Positions 23,362 to 34,188 of a DNA stretch of 64,000 nucleotides are shown here, piece by piece. Positions within the stretch are counted from its first letter, which is position 1. Every line of letters begins with the position of its first letter. This DNA is from Volvox africanus (lineage: Eukaryota > Chlorophyta > Chlorophyceae > Chlamydomonadales > Volvocaceae), in the NCBI GenBank assembly GCA_030268105.1, contig BSDZ01000101.1, positions 2,635,001 through 2,699,000 on the forward strand, read 5' to 3'. The position numbers were made by a program, and so were the translations under genes. Under the pieces are notes generated by a model, which was given only the letters and a program-made list of their open reading frames with translations, had not been told where the DNA came from and searched no databases.

Positions 23362-25135
23362 CAGAAGAAAGGTACAGCTGTGTATAGCTGTACACGTCAG
23401 AGTTGTAAAGTGTGTTCAAAGCAGGCTGTCGCGCTGCAGCGGCTTAGGCGTCTGCTCCGCATCGCGTCACAATGGTAGTCAAGAAGAGTTTTGAATATGG
23501 ACAAGTTTAGGTTAAATGACATCCACATGGTCGGTAATACGAAGCATGACTTCCAGAAGCGTTCATCTGTCAAATTTGCGCCGCTTTACGAACGGACGAA
23601 CAACTTCATACAGCCTTTGTCCTAAAATAGCATCAAAACAATGTTTGCTTCATTTCGGAAATTTTTAAGATGCAATTAGCGGTCAGCCCAAGAATTCCCT
23701 TAAAAATTTGCGCGCACGTGCAAGCCTTGCTAGCAGGCGTAGGAGATTTCATGGACGAAGTTATGAATTGGAAAAGTTGATCCAGTTTAAAAGATACAAA
23801 AGTAGAAAAATGATTACGACTAACCAGTGCTGTGTGAAGTTCATGGGCGTACTGGGTGTACTTAGTCATGCTGGCCGGAAGCCGGAGGCCGCTATACCTC
23901 ACTAAGATTTGGATCCGAATTTCGCAATTGAACTGAACGTCGCACGCAATCCCTGCCTACATGGCGCCGGAACCACTGGAGGGGTGGCCACCGACCACTG
24001 GAAGAATGCTAAACTCATATCGTATGCATATTTACCAACACATATGTAAACCCTTGGTGACATTGCCCATGCCTTCAGGTGTGTCCCGGCACTGCGTAAG
24101 GTCCCCAGAGCATCATCATTTAAAGTCCGTACAATATAACGTCTGCCGAAATCACGTTCTGTGATATCATCAGGTTACGCCACCACATCACACTGCAATA
24201 TTTCATGTCACTTCATGTCACGTCAGTGTTAACCTCAACGGTTGGATGTTCATGACCTGTCGTATTGCCGTCCCGCATAACTTGTCCATTTCTTGGTTAG
24301 ATCTTCTGCCGTACATTTCGAAGGAGATATCATTATAACATCGAATGTTTCGAAGCAATCTCAAAGACCTGTACATAGCCGTACCGTGAATTGCCGTGCC
24401 GTACATTGCGTAACACAGGGTACCGAACTGACATACACCGAGCTGTTCCCCCAAGCCCCACCCCGAGGTCTTAACAGATAAATAATCAGAACCTTTTTTT
24501 TAAGTAAAACGTCCGAGGAAATGTAACTTGGTATTTATCTTATTGGGCAACACGTGCCATTTTTCATTTATTGTATTTAGATATTGTATTTGATAGAGTG
24601 GTATGACGTGAACCGACGTGAACCGCTATCGGACATGCCTGTATTCACAATGCATATATTGCTTCTACCTCTATCATGGCACACAGGCACTGGCATCATG
24701 GTTCATCTTTGTGCAGTTTCCCTTCGTCCCCGCAGTCGGTGTTGGACACACATACACATCCGGGTTCATGTCCAGGTTTTCATACACACATACATACACC
24801 GGACGACGCCGACGACGGGCCGGTGAATGATCCCGTAACCACGACAACGACGACAAATGGGTCCAGATCATTTACATCGATTGCCCTTGCCGCACTACTT
24901 ACTAAACTTAAAAGAGTAGTTAGAAATATCCGTACATTGTTCATCATAGAGGTGTACAATCGTCCCCCGGCAAATGCCTTATCTGTACATCATGGCGCCT
25001 GCATGGAACGAGCATGATTTAATGATTGCCAAGTGAGGGCACATTGACCCACCGGTCAATGTTCGAACCCTAAAACCGTAAAACCCTAAGTTGACCCACG
25101 GGTCGGTTACGACGCCCCTCACCGCACCATCAGCG
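23362..25135. other. Spacer between the GT77-like tandem copies
   Basis: About 1.8 kb with no supported gene. It should contain the promoter of copy 1 (right of 23361) and the 3' end of copy 2. The copy 2 3' flank carries telomere-like units and two palindromes (25042-25104). Confidence 0.5.
25042..25104. repeat. Palindrome pair with telomere-like units downstream of GT77-like copy 2
   Basis: CATTGACCCACCGGTCAATG (25042-25061) has 8-bp perfect arms. Then come CCCTAAAACC-type telomere-like units (25068-25090) and GACCCACGGGTC (25093-25104). All lie within 100 bp after the stop codon of copy 2 and so might belong to its 3' UTR or terminator region (inference). Confidence 0.7.
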
Positions 25136-28100
25136 CTACAAGGCGTCCATCGGACTGGACAGGCTATTAACTGGGCCAATGTAAAACTCGTACACGGCCA
25201 GAAGTTGCCGAAGCTGCTTCGCCTTCATGTTCATATCGCCAACGCAGGGAGCTGCGGCGGCAGTTGTAGGTGCGCACATGATTTTTGCAAGCTGTTAATT
25301 CGGGGTTGGTCTCGAGCGCCCGTACTAGCGGTTGTTGCAAAGCTATAACTTGCCGTGTACGGACCGTACGCCACCATGCTTGGAAAGTGACCTCTCCACC
25401 TGACGCCGCATATACTTTTGATGAGTACGCCTTGTTTGTGAGTGATAGGCAGACACCTATAGGCTACCTATCTAGGCAACCCTCGGATACTTACCGTGAA
25501 AGTTGTACCATTTCCGTACGACATCAGGATGGCAAGTGCCCTTGTACGTCTTGTTCAGCCTCTTTCCGAGACCCCCTGGAGGTGAACCCTCCGTATCACA
25601 TCCGCAAGGCGACTGACAGACGTACGGACGATAAGCGGACAGACAGTCGTACCGATGCACGGACGGATGAACCGATGGACAGGCGGGGGTAGGGAAAACA
25701 TCGGTAGGAAGATCAGCGGATGACGCGGGTGGCGAGTAAGCGTGTGTGGGGGGGGAAGAGGGGGATGTGGTGTGTAGAGAGTGAGTGGCGTGTCACTCAG
25801 CCACCAAAGGGCAACCAGAGAGGCGGGAGGGAAAGGACGGAATGTGGAGGCAAGGATGAGGCGGGGCATCAGAGTACGACACCACGGCAGTACGATTAGG
25901 ATATGGTCGCGAATATGTGAGGGATATAATATTAGAGATCTCATGGGCAAACCTTCCTTTGCATATTTCAGTTCAAAAGAAATTTCACTACGCTTTATTT
26001 GAAGTCCTTGCTCGGAACCCTAATAGTGCTAATTAGTAATCTACATTCGAGCCAGTACAAGGGTTCCTAAAAGCCGAGCATCACACCCACGGCATTAAAA
26101 ATAAGGGTCCAACTTTGTTTCTGTTCCCTGAAAATTTATCTCTTTCTTTCTCCCCAGCGCATCTGATTACCAAGTCGACTGGACTCGAACCCCTCATTCA
26201 TGAAACCACCCAACCTCCAACCACACAACCTCCAATCACCCACCATGCAGCGGTGCGGAAAAAAGTCCGGTACCAACATCGCCAATGACATACGCTGTAT
26301 GGCAGTACAGGAGATGTAGCCGCACAGGGAAAGAGACGCACGAAAACACAAAGAAGGGGAGATGGGGAGATAGGGAGAGGGAAGTGAGGGGAGACGACGA
26401 TTTCTGAATATTCCCAAAATAAATTAAATTCATAATATGGATGGGAGTAATATTTTCCCCAAGCCTACGAATGCTGCGCTGGTTTGGCAATATATCAGAT
26501 GAGTGAGTGTCTCTCGGCAGAGGAGGTGAAGCAAAACGTTAACATGCCGACCACCCAACCTCACCCCCTTCACGGCACCCACCTGCGGCCCCACCTCCAC
26601 ACTGACTCTCTCCATCGCCCCCATAAACGTGCTTTGATCCAGGACGGGCTTTCGGCCGTCAGCCGCCCTTCGCGCCAAGTAGTAAAACCAATCGTTGACC
26701 GCACGTGTCAACATGGCCGTTGAACGCATGTACAGCAGACCTGCATGTACGTAGCCCCGGTATAGGACGAAGAAAGGGGGGTAAGGAGCGAGGAGAGGAA
26801 GAAGGAGAAATGGGCTGGGGGAGGAGGGGTTGCAGCGTGCGTGTATGTGCGGAACCATTGCACCAAGGGGACAAGAACCCGCAACAACCAACGGCACGCA
26901 TTACGATGTAATAAAAAAACACAACAAAAAAACATTCAAGTTAAACCAAGTAATATATTAAGAGATAAATAAAAAAAGATTAGATTACAACTGCTTACAT
27001 TTAGTTACAAATTTATATGATAACTTGGTGGTATTCTTATGTATATAGATATGTATGTATGAGTATGGAGTTCAGGTCGTGAAATTTCATATGGGGAATA
27101 GAGCGCAGCACTGGCCTTCGGTTTACTTCATGTCGTACCAATTCGCACAAACCCAAACCTCCCCCATGTCAGGTGTCGTACGCACCAATATTAGAGTTGA
27201 TCCTGGGGAAGAGCACCGCGGGGGTTACGTCATCCCTCTGTCCGCAGTCGCCCGCCACCAACACGTCGATATCCCGCGCCAACATGTACGGCAGTGGATT
27301 TCGAAAGAAGACCTGTATACGTGTGTCGTACGCCGGCAAACAGGATTGCGGGGAGAGGAGGGGAGGAACACAATCAAGCAGCTCTGTAGGGAGAGCTCAG
27401 GGGGCAGCAGGGCAGGTTGTGGGGGTGACCTGCCGGACGCCAATCAGGCGGGAGAATCACGCTGATCGCCGAGCATCCCGCCCGCAAAACCCTGTCCGCG
27501 TCAAATAAAGACATAAATACCTTCTGCACTTTGTCGTACTTCCGTACACAGATATTCGTACCTGGTCGCTGTCTAAGAAGAGGATATCCACGCCTAGCGT
27601 CAGCGCATCCAGGATCGTCAGCACCTTGACGAAGCTCAGTCCGTAGAACTGCAGCGTCCGGTAGCCGAAGCTACGCACGTGCAAGACGTACAGTAAGAGC
27701 GGGAGAGAGGGGAAGGACGGAGGTAGAGGAGGAGGCAAAGGTGGAGGTGGAGGTTCTCGCAAACACAACGGGGTCCTCATCTCCCCCCTACACACACACA
27801 CAGACCCCTGGCAACCGATTGTACGTATTCATCAGCATAAGGCCTTCGAGGGCTAAGAATGTTGTTCTTGAGTGCGACACTTGCAGACAGAAGTTTGATC
27901 ATATCAGTATGTGCAGGTGAGTAGCTGTGACTAGCTGTGACTAGCTGTTTGTTACGGCAGCTTCTTGTTCTCCGTACATGTACCAACGACCTCGCCGCAT
28001 TATTGAATTGCGTTACTGACCCCCCCCCTATATGTGCACCCCCTCGTGGAAATCCTCACAGCCGCAACAATGGCACACAAACACACAAACCCACTTTTCC

Positions 28101-29857
28101 TTGGTAAAGATGTCGTTCGTGATTTTTACGCATCGAGCCCCGAAACGGTTGGAGATTCGGTTACAGTTGTCGCCGGTTGCATTTGTTGCCGTCATCATAT
28201 GAGCCACCAAATGATTGGCTAGATGGTCCTGAGGATTCAGTTCTCTGTATTAGTTGACCGGTATCGGTTGGTGGTTGTGAAGTAGGGTGTCAAACTTCGG
28301 TCGAGGATGCACAACTGACAAATGTACGGGTTTTACCCCCGGCGTCGTACCTATCTTCTATTCCCCTGGGATCATACTCCTTCATGCCCCCCCCCCTACA
28401 TACACACATACACGTATACATGGACACACACATTCACGGCCCCACGCACATCCATACGGAAGCCTTTTATTTCAACTAGTATACTGCATATACGTTAAAC
28501 TGTCATCTTGCAATTTCATTTTATGTCACTACGACTTATTTTTTGTTAGGTTCAGATGCATTTCGTATGCATCTGAACCTAATGAGGTATTCATACCGCA
28601 TCTGGAAACCTCATCCATATGAATAGTATTTTCATTAGCTCCATCCTCAAATCCCCCTCCCGACAGTTAAAAGTTATGGATGAGGCCGATTAAGCGCCGC
28701 AGAGTGATGAAGGTGAGCGAGGCGAAGAGTGATGGGAAATGTAGTGAGGGGAGGTGAGGCGAAGGCACGACGACCTGTCATCAACCCCCCATAGGTCACA
28801 CCTCCCACCTGCGACCCCTCCCGCCGGCTGAAGGTGATGTTTCTCAAATTGCCGAGAAACAGCTCCCAGAGCCCCGATCCACTCAAGGCGAACTCGCTAA
28901 CCAGGGACAGGAGCACCAACCTCCGCTGCCGGCCCCGCCCGTCGCAAACAGCAAAGCTGGCGGCCTGCATGTTTGTGTCCGTGTGACTGTGTCTGCGTGT
29001 GCGTGTGCGTGTGTGTGCGTGTATGTGTATGTGTATGTGTATATGTGTATGTGTATGTGTATGTGTGTATGTGTATGTGTGTGTGTATGTTCGTTGGGGT
29101 GAGCGAAACATCCGTTGGGAGGACCAATGGGTCATTGGCTGTCAGTGGGGACCCCCGCCCAGATGACGAATCGTTGAATCCGACCCATGCTGGCAGCTAG
29201 CGGCCTGTGTGTGAGTCTGTCCATGTGGCTTTGTTTACAGAGGGATACCAGAGCGTGCAAGGGGGGCGCTTTGTTCGTCAGCTCGTCCTCAGCCTTTCGG
29301 TGCCGTACCTTAACAGCCCCATTATAACTTAGGACGGCTGAATTTCCCACTCCTCCCGTCCCCTCCCCTCCCAACCCCTGGCCTGCTGGGGACAGCTGCG
29401 TTTCCAGACCAACAAGCTGTCGAACATACTTAGATTGCTTTTCTGCGCATCTCGGTCAGTTCATTCTTTTTAAGATACTGCAGTAAGTGCGGGAACCCCG
29501 GTGCGTAAAATCTTGCTATGCAGTATAGCATGAGGCCTTCCTTTCCCTGCCCCATCCCTTCTGTCCCTACCTGACCAAAGCGTGCACCTAGCTCACCTGC
29601 ACCGCTTCAACGAAATCCCGGGAGGGAAAACGCGCTCCTGCTTCATGACTCCAAAATTCCTCTAGTGTATTGGCTTCAAATTTTGGCCAGGGCGTATCCC
29701 ATGAAAAGCGCCCAAATGCAGGACGCGAGAAACATAAAAATAGAACAATCAAGCTAACTATCATCAGCAGCGGTGATGATCCGTAGCTTGGAAGATATAC
29801 TTGTGCCATCATGTTCCGAGATGGCGATTGAGCTACCGTCTGCTCATAAGCCATCAT
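25136..29857 (-). CDS. GT77-like nucleotide-sugar transferase, tandem copy 2
   Basis: Nine minus-strand exons: 29857-29597, 28964-28809, 28228-28095, 27670-27562, 27312-27186, 26740-26583, 26294-26244, 25612-25495 and 25251-25136 (409 codons plus stop; 394 if the second Met cluster at 29812 is used). Exons 2-5 and 7-9 are exactly the same lengths as in copy 1, exon 6 differs by one codon and exon 1 is longer. A hydrophobic anchor (LLMIVSLIVLFLCF) sits near the N-terminus, typical of a type II Golgi enzyme. Motifs: HLANHLVAHMM, ISNRFGARC, GLSFVKVLTILDALTLG, LFLDSDQ (DxD at residues 217/219), FFRNPLPYMLARDIDVLVAG, GLLYMRST, LDQSTFMGAME, PCGCDTEG. Predicted membrane-anchored glycosyltransferase; sugar and acceptor unknown. 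It has clearly diverged from copy 1, so the duplication is not recent. Confidence 0.88.
28546..28582. repeat. Perfect 16-bp hairpin in GT77-like copy 2 intron
   Basis: TTAGGTTCAGATGCAT (28546-28561) and its exact reverse complement (28567-28582) surround the loop TTCGT. It is in the intron between exons 2 and 3. It could be a foldback remnant or an intronic RNA stem. Confidence 0.9.
28982..29092. repeat. (TGTGTA)n/(TG)n tract
   Basis: Mixed TGTGTATG units in intron 1 of GT77-like copy 2. On the coding (minus) strand this is a CA-rich tract running toward the exon 2 acceptor. Copy 1 has a comparable tract at about 22697-22780. Confidence 0.85.
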
Positions 29858-29934
29858 GTCAACTGAACTCCGTCACCTATTCCCCCCCTTTCAGGTTCTT
29901 CTTTTCGATTTCATAGTTTCATAGCAAGATTATA

Positions 29935-30159
29935 TTACGTTTTATGAAATTTAACAGTTGAAATGTTCGAATTCCGTAGGCACCTGAGGCTTACACACGA
30001 GGCTAAGTACGCTCCGGAGCCAACGATTGCCAACCCAACATATAGAGGAGCCGGCAGCTTGAAAGAGGTTTCAACCATTGTGACCATTGTGAAAGGATTG
30101 GAGCTATGAAATCCCCACGCCTCCATCGTCTTGTTTTCGGGCCCGAGCGAGGCCGACAT
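29935..30159 (-). CDS. Hypothetical small membrane protein
   Basis: A complete 74-codon open frame starts MSASLGPENKTMEAWG and contains one hydrophobic segment (LYVGLAIVGSGAYLASCV). It sits 78 bp upstream of the GT77-like copy 2 start, on the same strand. There is no recognised family and no splice evidence. It may instead be 5' UTR/promoter of copy 2 or chance. Confidence 0.25.
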   Translation of the reverse strand: MSASLGPENKTMEAWGFHSSNPFTMVTMVETSFKLPAPLYVGLAIVGSGAYLASCVSLRCLRNSNISTVKFHKT

Positions 30160-30689
30160 ACTTCCTAACAGTTGGCTTGCACTGCATGAAGAAATTCATT
30201 TCGACATTTATAACTTACTTCATAGAAACGCACTATCAGAGATGGCCCTGACTGACGCTATGGCGCATGCACGATAATTTTTTAATGTTAATTTAAAATT
30301 GTATATGTTATAAAAGTGAATGAGTATGGTTAGACCTTCGTGCTGAGCTTTTTGCTTTGTGTTGGGCCTTTTGCCTGAGTTGCAGTTGTACGGCAGGAGT
30401 CCCTTCCATGTTACGCGGCTGAGTAATCGGTCTTCATGATGTTAGATATGTTCGGAATTTTCAGCATTAGCCCATATTGTTAAAACAGTTATCGGGAAGA
30501 GGGGCGGAGTTTAACAGCTGTCGATCGACTTGCACGTGCAAATCGCACACAGTAGGGGAAAATGTGGGTAAGATACCAAAGCAAGGGACCTTTGTGAGTC
30601 ACTGCTCAGGGTCTGTATGTGTACTCCTTGAAAGAGGTTGAGTTGAAGTCTTATCGTCTTGTACAGACCATGTCTGCAAGTGACCGACC

Positions 30690-31755
30690 TCAAACCTGTC
30701 ACAGCCGCATGGGACATCTGGACATTTGAGAACTCTGGCACGCGTGGTTGATAAGTGTTTGATGAGTGGCATCGACGATTCTGCCACCGGATCCCGTTGC
30801 AGCAAGTGCGGGTGTTTGCGAGCCCTGTATTATGGGTAAGCATCCTCTTAAACCGTCCCCGGAGTATCCGGAGTATTCAGGTTCCCGTGCAAAGCGATGG
30901 CTGGGCCTGCTGCATATGGACTAGTGCGGCGCAATGACTGTGGATTCAATGGAGGGTCAGAAGTATATCGCCATGTTTTTCGATGATTATTCTGTGCTGA
31001 GGCGTCGGATATATAGTTTTTCTTAAGCAGAAAAGTGATGCTCCTCATGCAGTGTGTGAGACGATAGCGTTACTGGAGAAGCACTGTGGGGAGAAGGTGC
31101 AGGATGTTCGTATCAACCATGGCTGGGAGGGAATACCTCATCAACAGTGAGCTTAGTTAGTTCCTTCTTTGCTGAGCATCAAACAGAGTCCAGCATCAAA
31201 CGTCTGCGCCATATACCCCTCAACAGAATAATGGAGGGGCGGATTGACCCGGAAAACGTTAGGTAAGGTGCATTCGATGTTGTATGAGAGCAAATTGCCC
31301 ACAAGCATGTGGACCTATGCAGTGAGCACAGCGAATTATGATTGAAATCGTTCCCTTTTCATGATATGTTTAGCAACCCTTTTGAGTGGTTTTACAGTAA
31401 GAAGCCTGCGGTAGATGATTTGCACCTCTTTGGTTGTACTGGGTATGTACTGGCCCCAGATGCCCAGCAGTCAAAGCTGGGACTGCGATCTCTGAAGGGT
31501 GTGTTTGTATGTAAGGGTATTATAACCTGGTCTCTAAATCCTACCGGTGTTGATGCCTGACGGTTTTCCAGCTCTGACTAGTCGTAGGGAATGTCACTTT
31601 AGACGAAAGAGTGTAATTAGAAGGACTGAAGGGGTTTTGAGCCAGACACCTATGGCTTATGTATATGGTGCTGATGATGATGAAGAAGAGGATGACGATG
31701 GGGAGGAGGATCTACCCTACCTGTTGGATGATGGCTCAGATTATGGAGAGTAACG
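30690..31755 (+). pseudogene. Degenerate Ty1/copia retrotransposon pol fragment
   Basis: Translated pieces in different frames reproduce the copia order: a GAG-pre-integrase zinc finger (CSKCGC then YYGKHP after a frameshift); an integrase core start (LLHMD, in-frame TAG, CGAMTVDSMEGQKYIAMFFDDY); a weak VRINHGWE where the second catalytic Asp appears replaced by Asn; and the post-integrase block FEWFYSKKPAVDDLHLFGCTGYVLAP with QQSKLGLRSLKGVFV (31342-31560). An acidic tail ends near 31753. Several stops and frameshifts interrupt it, and no reverse transcriptase or LTR was found. It is an old, inactive fragment. Confidence 0.8.
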
Positions 31756-32184
31756 ATGAGGATAACAGTGGCTCTCACTATCAGGTAGCTGAGTGTTAGA
31801 GCTAGCTCTTGAACCTGTAGGAAAAGATTGATTTATATGTTGTAAAGTCTCAGGACGGTTATAACCCATCAAGCAAAGGTTCCAACCTAAAAGTTCTCTC
31901 TCTTCCTTGCTTCCTCCCAAGAGCATTAAATGCCCTTGTTGATTAGGTGGCCGAAACGACTTCTGTACAGGCACAGTGTTGCCTCACTTCGGGGGTTACC
32001 CTCAAAAGCTCGGAGTCTTTCTAATATCCTGGCGTTTCACCACTACACCTGGTCACTTCGTCTTACAGTTCCTAGTTAGGTTTACCATCTGTAGGTAAAA
32101 CCTCAAGCACGCAAATTACCGAAGTTAATTTCTATTTATTTCTTCTTAGATGCTACAACACTAAGAGTTCAAATGAAAGTCAGT

Positions 32185-32280
32185 CCACGTAGCTCAGTAT
32201 CTCAACGGATAGAGCGGTTTGAACGGCAGTACCAGTGCTTCAGGGGCCTCTATCTACCTCGCTAGAATCCGGTACCCCTA
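32185..32280 (+). other. tRNA-like relic (D-arm similarity only)
   Basis: TAGCTCAGT and GGATAGAGCGG resemble a tRNA A-box/D-arm but are separated by an 8-nt insertion. No convincing T-arm or acceptor pairing follows. Possibly a decayed tRNA or tRNA-derived SINE head. Confidence 0.2.
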
Positions 32281-32293
32281 CCCGACCTACCTC

Positions 32294-32330
32294 TACCCTA
32301 AAAACTAAAAACCCTAAAAACTAAAAACCT
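32294..32330. repeat. Degenerate telomere-like repeats
   Basis: CCCTAAAAACTAAAAA units repeated, similar to CCCTAAAA telomere repeats. Confidence 0.6.
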
Positions 32331-32848
32331 ACCCTACCCCTACCCGGCAACACCCCTTCCTGAACATAGTGATAGCAAGGGTAGCGGTTCGCTCCGCGGG
32401 AGCGAGTATCAACTGGCAACAGAAGTGGAGGGAAAGTGTGAGTCAGTCTGCATCCTTGCCGTGATCTAACCCAGAGCCTGGATTACGTTGTTCTGCTTGT
32501 TCGAATAAGGGACAGAAGCCACAGCAGTTACATTTGTCTGCTGTAAAGGTTCCATGCATTCATGATGAGGTTTATGCACCTATCAGCGACCATGCGACAT
32601 AACGTGCTTTGCTGGCAGTTGTGGCAGAGCGCAATCTTGAGTTACATCATCAGCTGTTATGTCTAGATTCGAAGCTTTATTATATTACATTACATTACAT
32701 TATAAACTGATTTTAAGATTACTGCTCGTTGCATACGGAAGAAATTTGCCATAAGTTCCCTTCCGTACCACTGATTCCTGTATTCCTTAATAACCGTTAC
32801 TCTGGCTGATTTCTGACGATAAGATAAAAAACTATTTTGTTGCTAAAT

Positions 32849-33049
32849 TTTATATTATATTATATTATATTATATTATATTATATTATATTATATTATAT
32901 TATATTATATTATATTATATTATATTATATTATATTATATTATATTATATTATATTATATTATATTATATTATATTATATTATATTATATTATATTATAT
33001 TATATTATATTATATTATATTATATTATATTATATTATATTATATTATT
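32849..33049. repeat. (ATATT)n pentanucleotide block 1
   Basis: About 200 bp of nearly uninterrupted ATATT. The same unit forms the blocks at 48392-48740 and 54612-54812. Confidence 0.97.
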
Positions 33050-34188
33050 ATAATGTTATTGGGAGGGTCTGGTAGGCATGGACAGACGGATCGAGGATTC
33101 ACAATTAATGATGTCATTATATTATCTTCTTCCATTGATGACTAAGTTCTGGCTTCTCTGCTTCGGGGTTCGGGCAGTAACGTCCCTGCGCCAACGGTCA
33201 TCATTTGACTCCAACCGTCTAAATTCTTTCTTAGCTCTAGTCCTCCTCGTAGGGTACATACGGGGGTGCTTCAACCTCCCGTAGAATGCTAATGTATCCA
33301 AATGTCACCTTGTTATGCAACCATTCGCAGTCGCACCTTAGACCACCTTCCTTACCAGTCCCTGTGGCTTAGGGATATCCAAGGACGAGCCGGTGATAGC
33401 TTCAGCCACGTGGGTGCCATGCACAAAACCTCCATATATTAAGCCAAATTATAAATATTTATATGCATTGGGTCCTTATGTAATGCCATCAAAACATAAT
33501 TGGTTGGCCGGTATCAAGCAGGCCCTGCTGGGGCTGGCCTTAGCGCACATATGCCTCCACAATGATGAAACAAAGGGCGTTATTGCACATATTACCTTAT
33601 TATATAATTCATTTAAGCATATAGGAGGCGTCCTGTAGTTGTTGCAATCCGTTCCGGAGTGATATCTTATTCCATGGACCAAGACGGCAGCCATGGACTC
33701 AAGAATTTATATAAGCAAGTGTTTTAATTTGAATAAATATGCATGTTGCGAAGAGCAACCTCGGTCCTTAAGCGCTGTTCCCCAACCGCGCAAACAAGTT
33801 TACGTCATCCATGGCCTGATGCCGTCAAAGATGCGTGTTACAGCCAACGATGAAGTAATCAGTACATCGATTATGCATGTAAATCTATCGCGAATAAACC
33901 CTGTAAGATTTGGTGCAATAAGTTCAATGTGCATAATCCGTTACGGACGGGACGTAATGACAAAATAACTAGTGCAGACGTCGCTTCTACAAAAGGTATT
34001 GTAACGCCTTTTCTTATAGGGCAATATGACTTCCCTTACATAACTAATACAGCATCTTAGTTGGGGCAAGCCTTTAGAGTACGTACTTGTAAACGCTGTC
34101 GCTTGCGAACTTAGGACACTTTTTATAATATTTCGTATTAATTGTAATCTGTTGTTATCAATCGTGCTGCCGGCTGGCAGCAGCCGGA

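Larger units (their letters stand above)
31756..34188. other. Intergenic before the ABC transporter
   Basis: No supported gene. Contents: telomere-like degenerate CCCTAAAAACTAAAAACC units (32294-32330), a tRNA D-arm-like stretch (about 32185-32225), and a long (ATATT)n block (32849-33049). The ABC transporter promoter should lie left of 34189. Confidence 0.5.

Noticed and set aside
27777..27986. Possible extra exon between GT77-like copy 2 exons 3 and 4
   Set aside because: Exon 3 (phase 2) joins exon 4 (one-base start) directly in both copies, and copy 1 has no counterpart.
32837..33145. 102-codon + strand open frame with YYI/ILY repeats
   Set aside because: It is the translation of the (ATATT)n array and has no independent coding evidence. 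The same applies to 48321-49007.
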